From positions 1-64,000 of the forward strand of contig JAFGRY010000008.1 in NCBI GenBank assembly GCA_016934955.1: 64,000 nt of DNA, in the 5' to 3' direction. The DNA is from a bacterium. Its GTDB lineage: Bacteria; Zhuqueibacterota; QNDG01; JAGLOF01. The notes under the pieces are model-generated. The model saw nothing but the letters and a program-made list of their open reading frames with translations. It was not told the DNA's origin and did not search any database. Below are positions 24,788-33,400 of the stretch, one piece after another (position 1 is the first letter of the stretch; each line of letters opens with the position of its first letter). The position numbers and the translations under genes were made by a program.

Positions 24788-25192
24788 ATGGCATTTCTGT
24801 ACCTGCTGAAACTCTATGGCATCACGCTCGTCTCTTTTTTTCTCATCGACATGCTCTGGCTGGGGCTGATCGCGCGACAATTCTACCGCAGGCATCTCGC
24901 TTTTTTGATGCGGCCGCAGGTCAACCGGACGGCGGCCCTGCTCTTTTATGCGGTGTTTATTATCGGCATACTCATATTTGCCGTTTTACCGTCGCTGCGG
25001 TCGGGATCATTCGGCGGCGCCGTGCTGCTGGGGGCGCTTTTCGGATTTTTCACTTACGCCACCTATGACATGACCAATCTCGCCACCCTCAGGGACTGGC
25101 CCCTTGCGGTGGTCATCGTCGATATATGCTGGGGCACCCTGCTCTGCGCCGCCACCGCCGCCGCCGGGTATGCGGCGGGAAGGTATGTGTGA
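24788..25192 (+). CDS. DUF2177 family inner-membrane protein
   Basis: 134-residue membrane protein with four hydrophobic spans (residues ~5-28, 47-67, 72-92, 108-130). The signature YDMTNLATLRDWP between spans three and four, and DMLWLGLIARQFY after the first, identify DUF2177. ATG 24788 has a strong GGGAGGGG sequence upstream. Its stop is interlocked with a GTG start of the next gene (GTGA), which suggests coupled translation. DUF2177 genes are often found near photolyase, cyclopropane-fatty-acid or related membrane-lipid genes in other bacteria (family knowledge, not decisive). Function unknown. Confidence 0.88.
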   Translation: MAFLYLLKLYGITLVSFFLIDMLWLGLIARQFYRRHLAFLMRPQVNRTAALLFYAVFIIGILIFAVLPSLRSGSFGGAVLLGALFGFFTYATYDMTNLATLRDWPLAVVIVDICWGTLLCAATAAAGYAAGRYV

Positions 25193-26211
25193 CTCAGAAT
25201 GGTCCGTCTGCTCACCATACACGCGAGCCACGCATGGGGATAGTGAGCCGTATCACCGCTGTCTGGCATCCTGAACGATACCACGATCCCGGTTCCCGGC
25301 GGCCCTGGTTCGAGGGGTGGTACATGAAACTGGTGTCCCGGGACCGGTCCCGCATGCTGGCGCTGATACCGGGGATGTGTCTGGACGGCGGGGAAGGGGA
25401 CCACTGTTTCATCCAGGTGCTCGACGGCGGGGGAGCGACTGACTATTTCCGCTTTCCGCTCACCGCTTTTCAGGCCGGAACCCGGCCCTTTCTGGTAACG
25501 GTCGGGGACAGCCGCTTCAGCATGAAGTGCGTGGATATCGACATTCACCGGGACGGCCGCCGTATTCAGGGAAGGGTGACATTCGGGCCGGGCCGACCCT
25601 GGCCGGTGCGCCTCTTTTCTCCGGGGGCCATGGGCTGGTACGCCTTTGTCCCCGGGATGGAGTGCTATCACGGCGTCCTTTCCATGTCCCACCGGCTCGA
25701 GGGCGTCCTGACCATCGACGGGCGCGCGGCTGATTTCAGCGGCGGGCGCGGGTATGTGGAAAAGGATTGGGGCAGCGCTTTTCCCTCGGCCTATATCTGG
25801 ATGCAGTGCAACCATTTTCAGCGGGATGATGCCGGCTTCTTTCTCTCCATCGCCCGCATTCCCTGGCGGGGAAACAGCTTTACCGGACTTCTCGCCGCAC
25901 TGTGCCTGGGAGACCGGTTGTACCGGTTCACCACCTATACCGGCGCCGTCATCGAGACGTGCAGGCTGTCCGGAGACAGGGTAACAATCGCCCTGCGGCG
26001 ACGGGGCCTGACCCTCGAGGTGCAGGCAGTACAATCGGCCGCGGGAATCCTGCTGGGTCCGGGCGGCGACGGCATGTGCCGGCACGTCAGTGAATCACTG
26101 GGATCCGGGATCACACTCCGCCTCAGCAGCGGCGACACCGTGCTGTTCGAGGAGCGGGGATTCCCCGCCGCCCTGGAGGCGCACGGCCGCGTCGGTGAGC
26201 TCAGTCACTGA
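25189..26211 (+). CDS. Tocopherol-cyclase-like family protein
   Basis: 340-residue protein. Family marks: WHPERYH and RPWFEGWYMKLVS near the start, then GWYAFVPGMECYHGVLS, and GGRGYVEKDWGSAFPSAYIWMQ in the middle, all typical of the tocopherol-cyclase-like family. In plants and cyanobacteria members close the chromanol ring; non-photosynthetic bacteria have homologues of unknown role (family knowledge). Start: GTG 25189 is chosen because it overlaps the DUF2177 stop (GTGA) and has GGAAGG five bases upstream; ATG 25234 is the alternative but lacks a ribosome-binding site. No other tocopherol-pathway gene is nearby, so a lipid or isoprenoid substrate is only a guess. Confidence 0.83.
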   Translation: MTQNGPSAHHTREPRMGIVSRITAVWHPERYHDPGSRRPWFEGWYMKLVSRDRSRMLALIPGMCLDGGEGDHCFIQVLDGGGATDYFRFPLTAFQAGTRPFLVTVGDSRFSMKCVDIDIHRDGRRIQGRVTFGPGRPWPVRLFSPGAMGWYAFVPGMECYHGVLSMSHRLEGVLTIDGRAADFSGGRGYVEKDWGSAFPSAYIWMQCNHFQRDDAGFFLSIARIPWRGNSFTGLLAALCLGDRLYRFTTYTGAVIETCRLSGDRVTIALRRRGLTLEVQAVQSAAGILLGPGGDGMCRHVSESLGSGITLRLSSGDTVLFEERGFPAALEAHGRVGELSH

Positions 26212-26242
26212 GCGGAGGCCCAGAGCCCGCGCCTGTTTTCGG

Positions 26243-26271
26243 TTGTATCCCGGACAGGAGTTTCGTATCTT
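26243..26271 (+). promoter_or_regulatory. Promoter of the DPP4-like peptidase
   Basis: -35 TTGTAT (26243-26248), 17-base spacer, -10 TATCTT (26266-26271). The start codon is 64 bases downstream, preceded by AGGAG. Confidence 0.5.
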
Positions 26272-26334
26272 TGCAGCAGCACCCTTTTTCCAGCTGTATC
26301 CCATATCCATTCACCATTAACACAGGAGAAATCG

Positions 26335-28659
26335 ATGAAGAGACTATCGTTACTGATTGCCGTGGTCCTGGCACTGCCGCTTCTCACCGCCCCGGCGCAG
26401 GAGCACGTGCTTACCGTCGCAGACTATGACAGAGCCTGGAGCATGACGGACCGCAGCCTGTATGACCTTGTCGACAATCGCATTCTCGGCAGCGGCTGGC
26501 TTGACAGCGGCCGGTTCTGGTATGACCTGAGCAATCCCGCCGGTCACACCGTGATGATCGTCAATCCGGTTGACGGAGTCAGCAGGGAGCTGTTCGACCA
26601 CACGGCCCTGGCCGCGGCCCTGAGCGAGCTGGAAGGCGAAGATATCCCGGCGGCAAATATTCCCATGCAGCGGATGAGTTTTTCCGAGGATGAGAAAAGT
26701 ATCACGTTTGGCCGCTACTCCTATTCCCTGGAAACCGGCGAGCTGGAAAAGATCACGGCAGGAGAGCGGACCGGCAGGGGCGGCAGAATGGCTGGCATGC
26801 GGCGGTTTTTCAGCTCGGCGGCCGATTCACCCGACGGCACCATGGAGGTCTTTATCAGGGAGTACAATCTCTGGCTGAGAAACAAGGAGACCAAGGAAGA
26901 GGTGCAGCTCACTACCGACGGTGTGGAGGATTTCGGGTACGCCACCAACAATGCCGGCTGGACCAAGAGCGACGCACCGGTGCTGCTCTGGTCTCCCGAT
27001 TCGAAGAAGATCGCCACGTTTCAGCAGGACGCCCGGGGCGTCGGCGACATGTACCTGGTCAGTACCACCGTCGGGCACCCTGAACTGGAAGCCTGGAAAT
27101 ACGACCTGCCCGGCGACGAGCATATTTTCAGAGTGGAGCGGGTCATTATTCACCTCGATCCCCTGAAAGTGGTGCGGCTGAACATGGCGCCGGACGCGCA
27201 GCGTTCCACCATTACCGACCACATCGCCGGCCGCGGCGGCCAGCTGCTGGACGCCCAGTGGAGCGACGACGGGTCTCAGCTGGCGTTTGTCTCAACTTCC
27301 CGGGACCACAAGACGGTGACCCTGCGCATCGCTGATCCTGGGACCGGTGAGATCAGGGATGTGCTCACCGAAACACAGCCGACCTGGTTTGAATCGGGAT
27401 TCTCCGACCCCAACTGGCGGATCTTTTTCGACCGCAACGAATTCTTCTGGTGGTCGCAGCGGGACGACTGGGGGCATCTCTACCTCTACGATCTGAAGAG
27501 CGGCAGGCTGAAACGGCAGATTACCAAAGGTGAGTGGAACATGAAAGAGATCGTCCGTATCGATCATGAAAAAGGGCTGCTCTGGTTCATCGGTACCTGC
27601 CGGGAACCGGGAAATCCCTACCACGAATATTTTTATCGCATCGGTCTCAACGGCAAGGGGCTGACCTGCCTGACCCCGGAACAGGGACACCACCGGGTCA
27701 CCTTCTCTCCCGACAACAAATACATGATCGACACCTGGTCTTCGGTAGAAAAACCGGCGGTCACCGTCCTGAGAACCATGGACGGAACGATTATCGCCAC
27801 CCTGGCCGAAGAAGACATCACCCGGCTGAAAGAGTCGGGATGGCCGGCTCCGGAGCTGATCGAGGGCGTCGGCAGAGACGGCAAGACGAAGATCTACGGC
27901 ATTCTCAACAAGCCGAGCGATTTCGATCCCGCGAAAAAATATCCCATCATCAACAGCATCTATCCGGGACCGCAGTCGGGCAGTATCGGCAGCTTCGCGT
28001 TCACTCCCCTCAGCAGCAGGCAGTCCCTGGCGGAACTGGGATTCATCGTGGTGGCCATCAACGGTATGGGCACGCCCGGCCGCTCCAAGTCGTTTCATGA
28101 CACCTATTACGGGAATATGGGCGACAACACGCTGCCCGATCAGATCGCGGTGATGAAGCAGCTGGCGGAGAAGTACAGCTGGATCGACATCGACAGGGTG
28201 GGCATCTACGGCCATTCCGGCGGCGGGTACGCGGCGGCGGACGCGATCATGCGCTATCCCAATTTCTTCAAAGTGGCGGTGTCCCGTTCCGGCAATCACG
28301 ACAACCGGGTCTACGAAGCGCCCTGGGGCGAAAAATGGCAGGGGCTGCTGACAGCGTACAAGAACGGAACCTCCAATTACGATAATCAGGCCAACCAGCT
28401 GCTGGCGAAAAATCTCAAGGGCAAGCTGCTGCTGGTGCACGGCATGATGGACGACAATGTGCCGCCCTACAGCACGCTGCTGGTGGTGCAGGAGCTGATC
28501 AAGGAGAACAAGGATTTCGACCTTTTGCTCTTCCCCGGCAGCCGGCACGGCTACCGCTACGGGGATTACATGACCCGGAGGCAGTGGGACTATTTCGTCA
28601 AGTACCTGCTGGGCGCGGAGCCGCCGAAGGAGTACGATTTTACCCAGCGAAGCAACTGA
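26335..28659 (+). CDS. S9 family dipeptidyl-peptidase IV-like peptidase (first copy)
   Basis: 774-residue exported serine peptidase. Signal peptide at residues 1-22 (ending TAPAQ), DPP4-type eight-bladed propeller ~100-500, alpha/beta-hydrolase domain ~510-765. The catalytic triad can be read as S628 in GHSGGG, D706 in MMDDNV and H738 in GSRHGYR, almost the same numbering as human DPP4. Note GHSGGG instead of the commoner GWSYGG. It should cut X-Pro or X-Ala dipeptides from oligopeptides in the periplasm or outside. Start: ATG 26335 with AGGAG eight bases before. Own promoter at 26243-26271 and strong terminator at 28706-28761, so it is probably monocistronic. A paralogue lies at 42003-44255. 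Confidence 0.93.
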   Translation: MKRLSLLIAVVLALPLLTAPAQEHVLTVADYDRAWSMTDRSLYDLVDNRILGSGWLDSGRFWYDLSNPAGHTVMIVNPVDGVSRELFDHTALAAALSELEGEDIPAANIPMQRMSFSEDEKSITFGRYSYSLETGELEKITAGERTGRGGRMAGMRRFFSSAADSPDGTMEVFIREYNLWLRNKETKEEVQLTTDGVEDFGYATNNAGWTKSDAPVLLWSPDSKKIATFQQDARGVGDMYLVSTTVGHPELEAWKYDLPGDEHIFRVERVIIHLDPLKVVRLNMAPDAQRSTITDHIAGRGGQLLDAQWSDDGSQLAFVSTSRDHKTVTLRIADPGTGEIRDVLTETQPTWFESGFSDPNWRIFFDRNEFFWWSQRDDWGHLYLYDLKSGRLKRQITKGEWNMKEIVRIDHEKGLLWFIGTCREPGNPYHEYFYRIGLNGKGLTCLTPEQGHHRVTFSPDNKYMIDTWSSVEKPAVTVLRTMDGTIIATLAEEDITRLKESGWPAPELIEGVGRDGKTKIYGILNKPSDFDPAKKYPIINSIYPGPQSGSIGSFAFTPLSSRQSLAELGFIVVAINGMGTPGRSKSFHDTYYGNMGDNTLPDQIAVMKQLAEKYSWIDIDRVGIYGHSGGGYAAADAIMRYPNFFKVAVSRSGNHDNRVYEAPWGEKWQGLLTAYKNGTSNYDNQANQLLAKNLKGKLLLVHGMMDDNVPPYSTLLVVQELIKENKDFDLLLFPGSRHGYRYGDYMTRRQWDYFVKYLLGAEPPKEYDFTQRSN

Positions 28660-28705
28660 TTGACCGTCACTGCCGGCGGATCGTCAGCCGGTGGTGCATA
28701 ATCTG

Positions 28706-28761
28706 AAACGAGGACGGAGATCCGGGGCCGGTGTTCCCGGGTATCCGTCCTCGTTTTATTT
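28706..28761 (+). terminator. Strong intrinsic terminator after the first DPP4-like gene
   Basis: Perfect 13-bp stem AAACGAGGACGGA (28706-28718) / TCCGTCCTCGTTT (28744-28756) with a 25-base loop that itself pairs partly, followed by TATTT. It ends plus-strand transcription 22 bases before the convergent gene's stop. Confidence 0.85.
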
Positions 28762-28783
28762 CCTGAATATGGTTGTCCGCCGT

Positions 28784-30337
28784 TTACTTCATGAGACAGA
28801 TTTTCTGCACGAGGCGCTGTCCGCCGGCGGTAAGCACGGCCAGGTAGACCCCCGAAGCTCTGCCTGAGGCGTTCCAGACCGCTGATCTTTCCGCCTGTGT
28901 CACCGGAGGCAGCGCGGCGACGCGCCTCCCCGCAAGGTCATAGATATCCAGGCTGCCGTTCGCCATCCCGGGGACGGAAAAGGTAAACCTGATCTCGCCA
29001 TTGAACGGATTCGGCCAGGCGCTGAGGCAGACATCGTCCGGGCCTTCCCGCCGTTCCGCAACCCGGGTTTCAGCCGCAGTTTCCCATACATGCACGATGG
29101 ATTTGTCCTCATCGGCCAGCCGCTCCATTACGTAGAGGAGCCCGTGTTCCGGGTCGAAGGCGCAGGCACCCACGCTGTGACGCTTTCCTTCCCAGTAATC
29201 GTATCCCGGCGCGAAGAGAAGATGAGTGAAATCATGGACGGCGTAGGGCTGGGGTTCCCAGGTCTCCATGGTACCGGCCGCCACTGCCGCCAGGTCCGCA
29301 GGATCGTAGAATATGAACTGCGCGTGAATGCTGTCCGCCCAGAAGCCCCGCTGATCGTGGGGAGGATCGGGAACTTCCGGATAGGGCCCGTCATAGGGCC
29401 AGACCGTGCCGTCGCTGAACCCGTACCAGCTGTTCCCCATGGCCTTGGTGCCGACGAAAATCACCGCGGTTCTGTCCCCGGCGGTGAGCCAGGCGCCTCC
29501 GGTCCACTGATCCGCTTCCGCGTATCCTGTCATTTTCCGGGACGGGTCGGTGATGATTTCCGGGATCGAGGGATCGTCCTCGCCGTAGAGCAGGAGCGGT
29601 GTGTATCCGGTAAGGATGGTGCCGGGGGGAGGAGGATCTCCGTTTTCCCAGGGCGCGATCGCGTAGAGGGCCGGTCCGAGACCGCTCCAGACGCCTTCCC
29701 GGTGCCGGCCGCCGGCCAGGGTCCGCCCCTGTACATGCTGTCCGGCCCAGGCCGCGGGTATGTCGAAGAGGATATCATTGCCGGTGTAGTTGTTGACATC
29801 GCCGAGAAACCAGGGCCCCGCGGAAGCGGGGCGGGAGAGATCGCTGGCGCACCAGCCATAGGATGCTTCCCGGTACTGAATGTGCTGACCCCAGCAGAAA
29901 TGGAGCTTCCCTTCTGTCTGTGATCCCTGCGGCGGCAGCCAGGCCAGGCCCATGACCGGGATTTCAAGCTCGCCGTGAAATCCGGATGCGACGTCGGTAA
30001 ACGGCTGCAGAGTGGCGGCGCTGGTAAGGTCCCCGGGATCACGGTGTTCCGAAATGACGGGAACTGGAATGGAGATTTCCGCGATCATCTGATGATGGTC
30101 GTGCCCGGAAGCGAACAGCGAACCGGGAAATCCGTCATCGGGTCCGGACGGATCCCCGGCGGGATACCAGGTCATGGCCATGCCGCTGTAGCCCCAGTTC
30201 GATCCGCCCGAGGGCCCGGGCAGCCGGAAAGCGCCGCGATAGATGAGATCGGACGGCATGAGCCGCTGGGCGGCCGCGGGGAGGCTGATCAGTCCCGTGA
30301 AGAGCAGGACCGCCGCTCTACCTGTCCGCCCGGTCAT
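28784..30337 (-). CDS. Secreted protein of unknown function with sorting tail
   Basis: 517-residue exported protein. Signal peptide at residues 1-23 (MTGRTGRAAVLLFTGLISLP), a ~400-residue domain rich in W, Y, G and P (YRGAFRLPGPSGGSNWGYSG, FASGHDHHQMIAEISIP, GKLHFCWGQH) that may be a propeller, and a C-terminal sorting domain starting LSAWPNPFNGEIRF and ending VQKICLMK. The ATG at 30337 overlaps the stop of a 25-codon frame as ATGA; the same frame also reaches back to ATG 30415, giving an N-terminal extension that would bury the signal peptide. It follows the beta-helix gene and probably shares its transcript. No family was recognised. Confidence 0.78.
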   Translation of the reverse strand: MTGRTGRAAVLLFTGLISLPAAAQRLMPSDLIYRGAFRLPGPSGGSNWGYSGMAMTWYPAGDPSGPDDGFPGSLFASGHDHHQMIAEISIPVPVISEHRDPGDLTSAATLQPFTDVASGFHGELEIPVMGLAWLPPQGSQTEGKLHFCWGQHIQYREASYGWCASDLSRPASAGPWFLGDVNNYTGNDILFDIPAAWAGQHVQGRTLAGGRHREGVWSGLGPALYAIAPWENGDPPPPGTILTGYTPLLLYGEDDPSIPEIITDPSRKMTGYAEADQWTGGAWLTAGDRTAVIFVGTKAMGNSWYGFSDGTVWPYDGPYPEVPDPPHDQRGFWADSIHAQFIFYDPADLAAVAAGTMETWEPQPYAVHDFTHLLFAPGYDYWEGKRHSVGACAFDPEHGLLYVMERLADEDKSIVHVWETAAETRVAERREGPDDVCLSAWPNPFNGEIRFTFSVPGMANGSLDIYDLAGRRVAALPPVTQAERSAVWNASGRASGVYLAVLTAGGQRLVQKICLMK

Positions 30338-30411
30338 GTAACCGGCACCATTGTAATCGATGTCACCGCCGCCGTGACGAGTAGCGCCGTGACTATTATC
30401 CGTTTCATCAT
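30334..30411 (-). CDS. Possible 25-residue leader peptide coupled to the secreted protein
   Basis: ATG ATG at 30411/30408, preceded by GGGGGG, opens a 25-codon frame (begins MMKRIIVTALLVTAA) that looks exactly like a signal peptide. Its TGA overlaps the ATG of the next frame (ATGA at 30337). Either a translated leader couples to the gene, or a one-base change has separated an old signal peptide from it. Confidence 0.35.
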   Translation of the reverse strand: MMKRIIVTALLVTAAVTSITMVPVT

Positions 30412-30423
30412 GCATCCCCCCAA

Positions 30424-33400
30424 TTATTGAAGTACGGTCAGTTTGCGCGCCGCCGTGAACCCTCCCATGGTGATACGGTAGATGTAGGTGCCGGACGGCA
30501 GCCTCTCCGCCCGGAGTACGGCCTGATACGCACCCGGCTCCATCTGCTCGTCCACGAGGGTGAGCAGCTCACGCCCCAGGAGGTCAAAGAGCTTCAGCGT
30601 TACCCGGCAGGGCTCGGCGACGTCGAATTCGAGCGTGGTTTCCGGGTTGAAAGGATTGGGGTAGTTCTGCCGCAGGGCGAAGGTGCGGGGGGCCGTTTCG
30701 GGCAGTCTGTCCACCGACGTGTTCACCGCTATACTGTCTGAAAACATCGAGGTGGCGCCGTTGATGGTGGCCGTTGCCGTGATAAAGGGGCCGGCCGGCG
30801 TGCCGTGCCAGGTAAAATTGGCCCCGGGGCCGCACCGCACCGAGTCTTCGAACACCCGGCCCTGATCCAGAGAGTCGGAGAATATCTCGACGAGACAGTG
30901 CGCCATCGTGGTGGTCCCGGTGAGCGGATTCGTCCCGGTGATCACCGGTGCCTGTATTTCGTAATTGCCGCCGTTCAGCAGGTTGATCCCCGTGCGGCCA
31001 TTCGAGAAAATACTGTTCGCGGTGATCGTATTCGCCCAGGAGCCGTTATCGGTAACCAGCACGCCGTCCATGAGGTTGTACGCGATGGTGTTTCCCGGTC
31101 CGATCACATTGAGTGCAGCCTCAGCCCGAATGCTGATACCGTGTTGTTGATTCGGGAGGGGCGTGGAACCGTTTGCTGCAGTGCCGATGAGATTTCCGAG
31201 CACCCGGTTATTATCGGAATTGTTATCGGTAATATCGACACCGGACCGGATATTCCCGGAGATGAGATTTTCTTCTCCGGCATTCCGCCCGCCGATCAGG
31301 TTCCACCCCGCCCTGGCTCTCATGGTGATACCGCTGTTTTGATTTGGCACGGCCAGGGTGCCGTCCGCGCTGGTGCCGACGAAATTTCCCTGTACTCTGT
31401 TGCTGTCGGCATTGCCGATATCCACACCCCAGTAGCGGTTCCCGGAAATGACGTTGAAAAGGATATGGTTGTTATGCGCCCCGTTGAACAGTTCAACCCC
31501 GCTTCCGTTGGCCCGGGCATGTTCGCCGTCTTCATCCAGACCGATGGTATTGCCGATCACAGTGTTCTCAACAGCCGATTCTCCGTCGAAACGAATGCCG
31601 CCCAGCCCGTTTCCGGAAATGAGATTGCCTGTCGTTTTTCCATCTCCGCGCTTGACCCGGAAACCTCCGGTTACGGTGCGTTTACCTGTGCCGCCGGGTA
31701 TGGCTCCAATAGTGTTGCAGCCTCCCTGAATATAGAGCCCGTGCTGTTCATTGGCGAGCACCATGGTCCCGGTCCGGTCCAGACCGATAATATTGTTGAT
31801 GACCAGGGTGGAGTCACTGGTAATGCGGCATCCCGAAGACCGGTTCCCGGAAATGAGGTTGCCCTCTTCCGGATTCTCACCGCCGATCAGCTGGCGGTTA
31901 CCCCGGGCGATAATAATGCCATAGGACTGGCCGCCCAGGGTGTCGCTGCCGGCGGGATCGGTGCCGATGTAGCAGCCGCGGATGGTGTTGCTGCGGGCGG
32001 TATCGGCGTCGATCAGGACGGCGCAGTGGGAACAGCCGCCGATTATCAGACCGGCTATGACATTGTGTGAACTGTAGATGGCCAGGCCGTTGAAATAGGT
32101 GCCGCCTTCGGAACCGTCGATCAGAATATCCGGCCCGTTCTCATTCGCGTTATCCAGGGAATCCTGGGTGGTGCCGTCAATGGTCAGACCGTTGTCGAGG
32201 AGAAGCGGCAGCGGATATGTGGGGACGATGCGCCAGCAGGTGCCGTCGAATCCCGGGTCGGACCGGGGAATGGCGAAATGAATCGAATCTGGGCCCGCAT
32301 TGGCATTGGCGGCTTCCATGGCCGCTCTCAGCGATCCTTCACCGGTATTCAAGGTGTTGGTAACGAGATACGGACCGACATGCGCCGGATACGAGAAGGG
32401 CGAGGTGTTGCCGTCCGCATCGGTCGCGGTGGCGGTAATGCAGGGCCCGTCGGGTGAGGGAAGAATCGTCCAGTCGCCGGCCCCGTCGGCGGTCACGGAA
32501 TCGATCCACACCTTGCCCTCGGGATCCGGTCCGCTGAACACTTCCACCAGGCTCCCGGGCGCGGCCGTGCCGGTGACCGAACCGAGCCCCGTTATCACCG
32601 GGGCCTGCATGTCATTGTTCGCCCCGTACTGCAGATCGATTCCATCTTCACTATTAGCCCATATGCTGTTCCGCGTGACCGTGTTAGCGACGCTCTCCGT
32701 GTCGGTAATTCTTACTCCGGCGCCGCTGTTGTTGGCGATAGTATTACCGGGGCCGATCCTATTGTTATGGGCGCCGCCGTAGAGCAAAATTCCGTTCCCG
32801 CCATTGGGAAGAGGGGCTGCATCAGCCGCGACCCCGATACTGTTGCCGGCGATGCTGTTATAGCCTGCCCCCGGTTCATACATGACGATGCCGTTGCAGG
32901 TATTGCCACAGATCAGATTGCCCGCCTGTTCATCGACCCCGCCGATACTGTTGTGATTCGCGTGAAAGAGGTGTATCCCGTCACATCCGTTGGGCACGGC
33001 GGAGATGCCGTCGGCGGCCGTTCCGATATAGTTTCCGGTGATGGTAACAGAATCCACGTCTCCACCGGAAAGCAGGATGCCGTGATCGCGGTTACCCGAG
33101 ATGATATTCCGTTCTGCGGCGGAAACGCCCCCGATGGTGATGAGCGATGACTCTCCCGATATGGTGATGCCTGAAACGCCGTTGCCCCTGCTCTGCGTAC
33201 CGGTAAGATCGGTTCCGATCAGGTTGCCGAATATGTTCGTATGGGATGACGTCACGTCGTATACCATGATGCCCGATGCCTGCAGGCCCCCGATTACATT
33301 TCCGGGACCGATGACGCTGTTAAGGCAGCGGCCGCTGATCGAGACACCCGCATATCCCCCGAGAATCTCGTCGCCGGCGGCGTTGAGGCCGATAATGTTG

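Noticed and set aside
27292..28548. 418-codon open frame on the minus strand
   Set aside because: Antisense to the DPP4-like peptidase with an intact catalytic triad; no homology-like motif.
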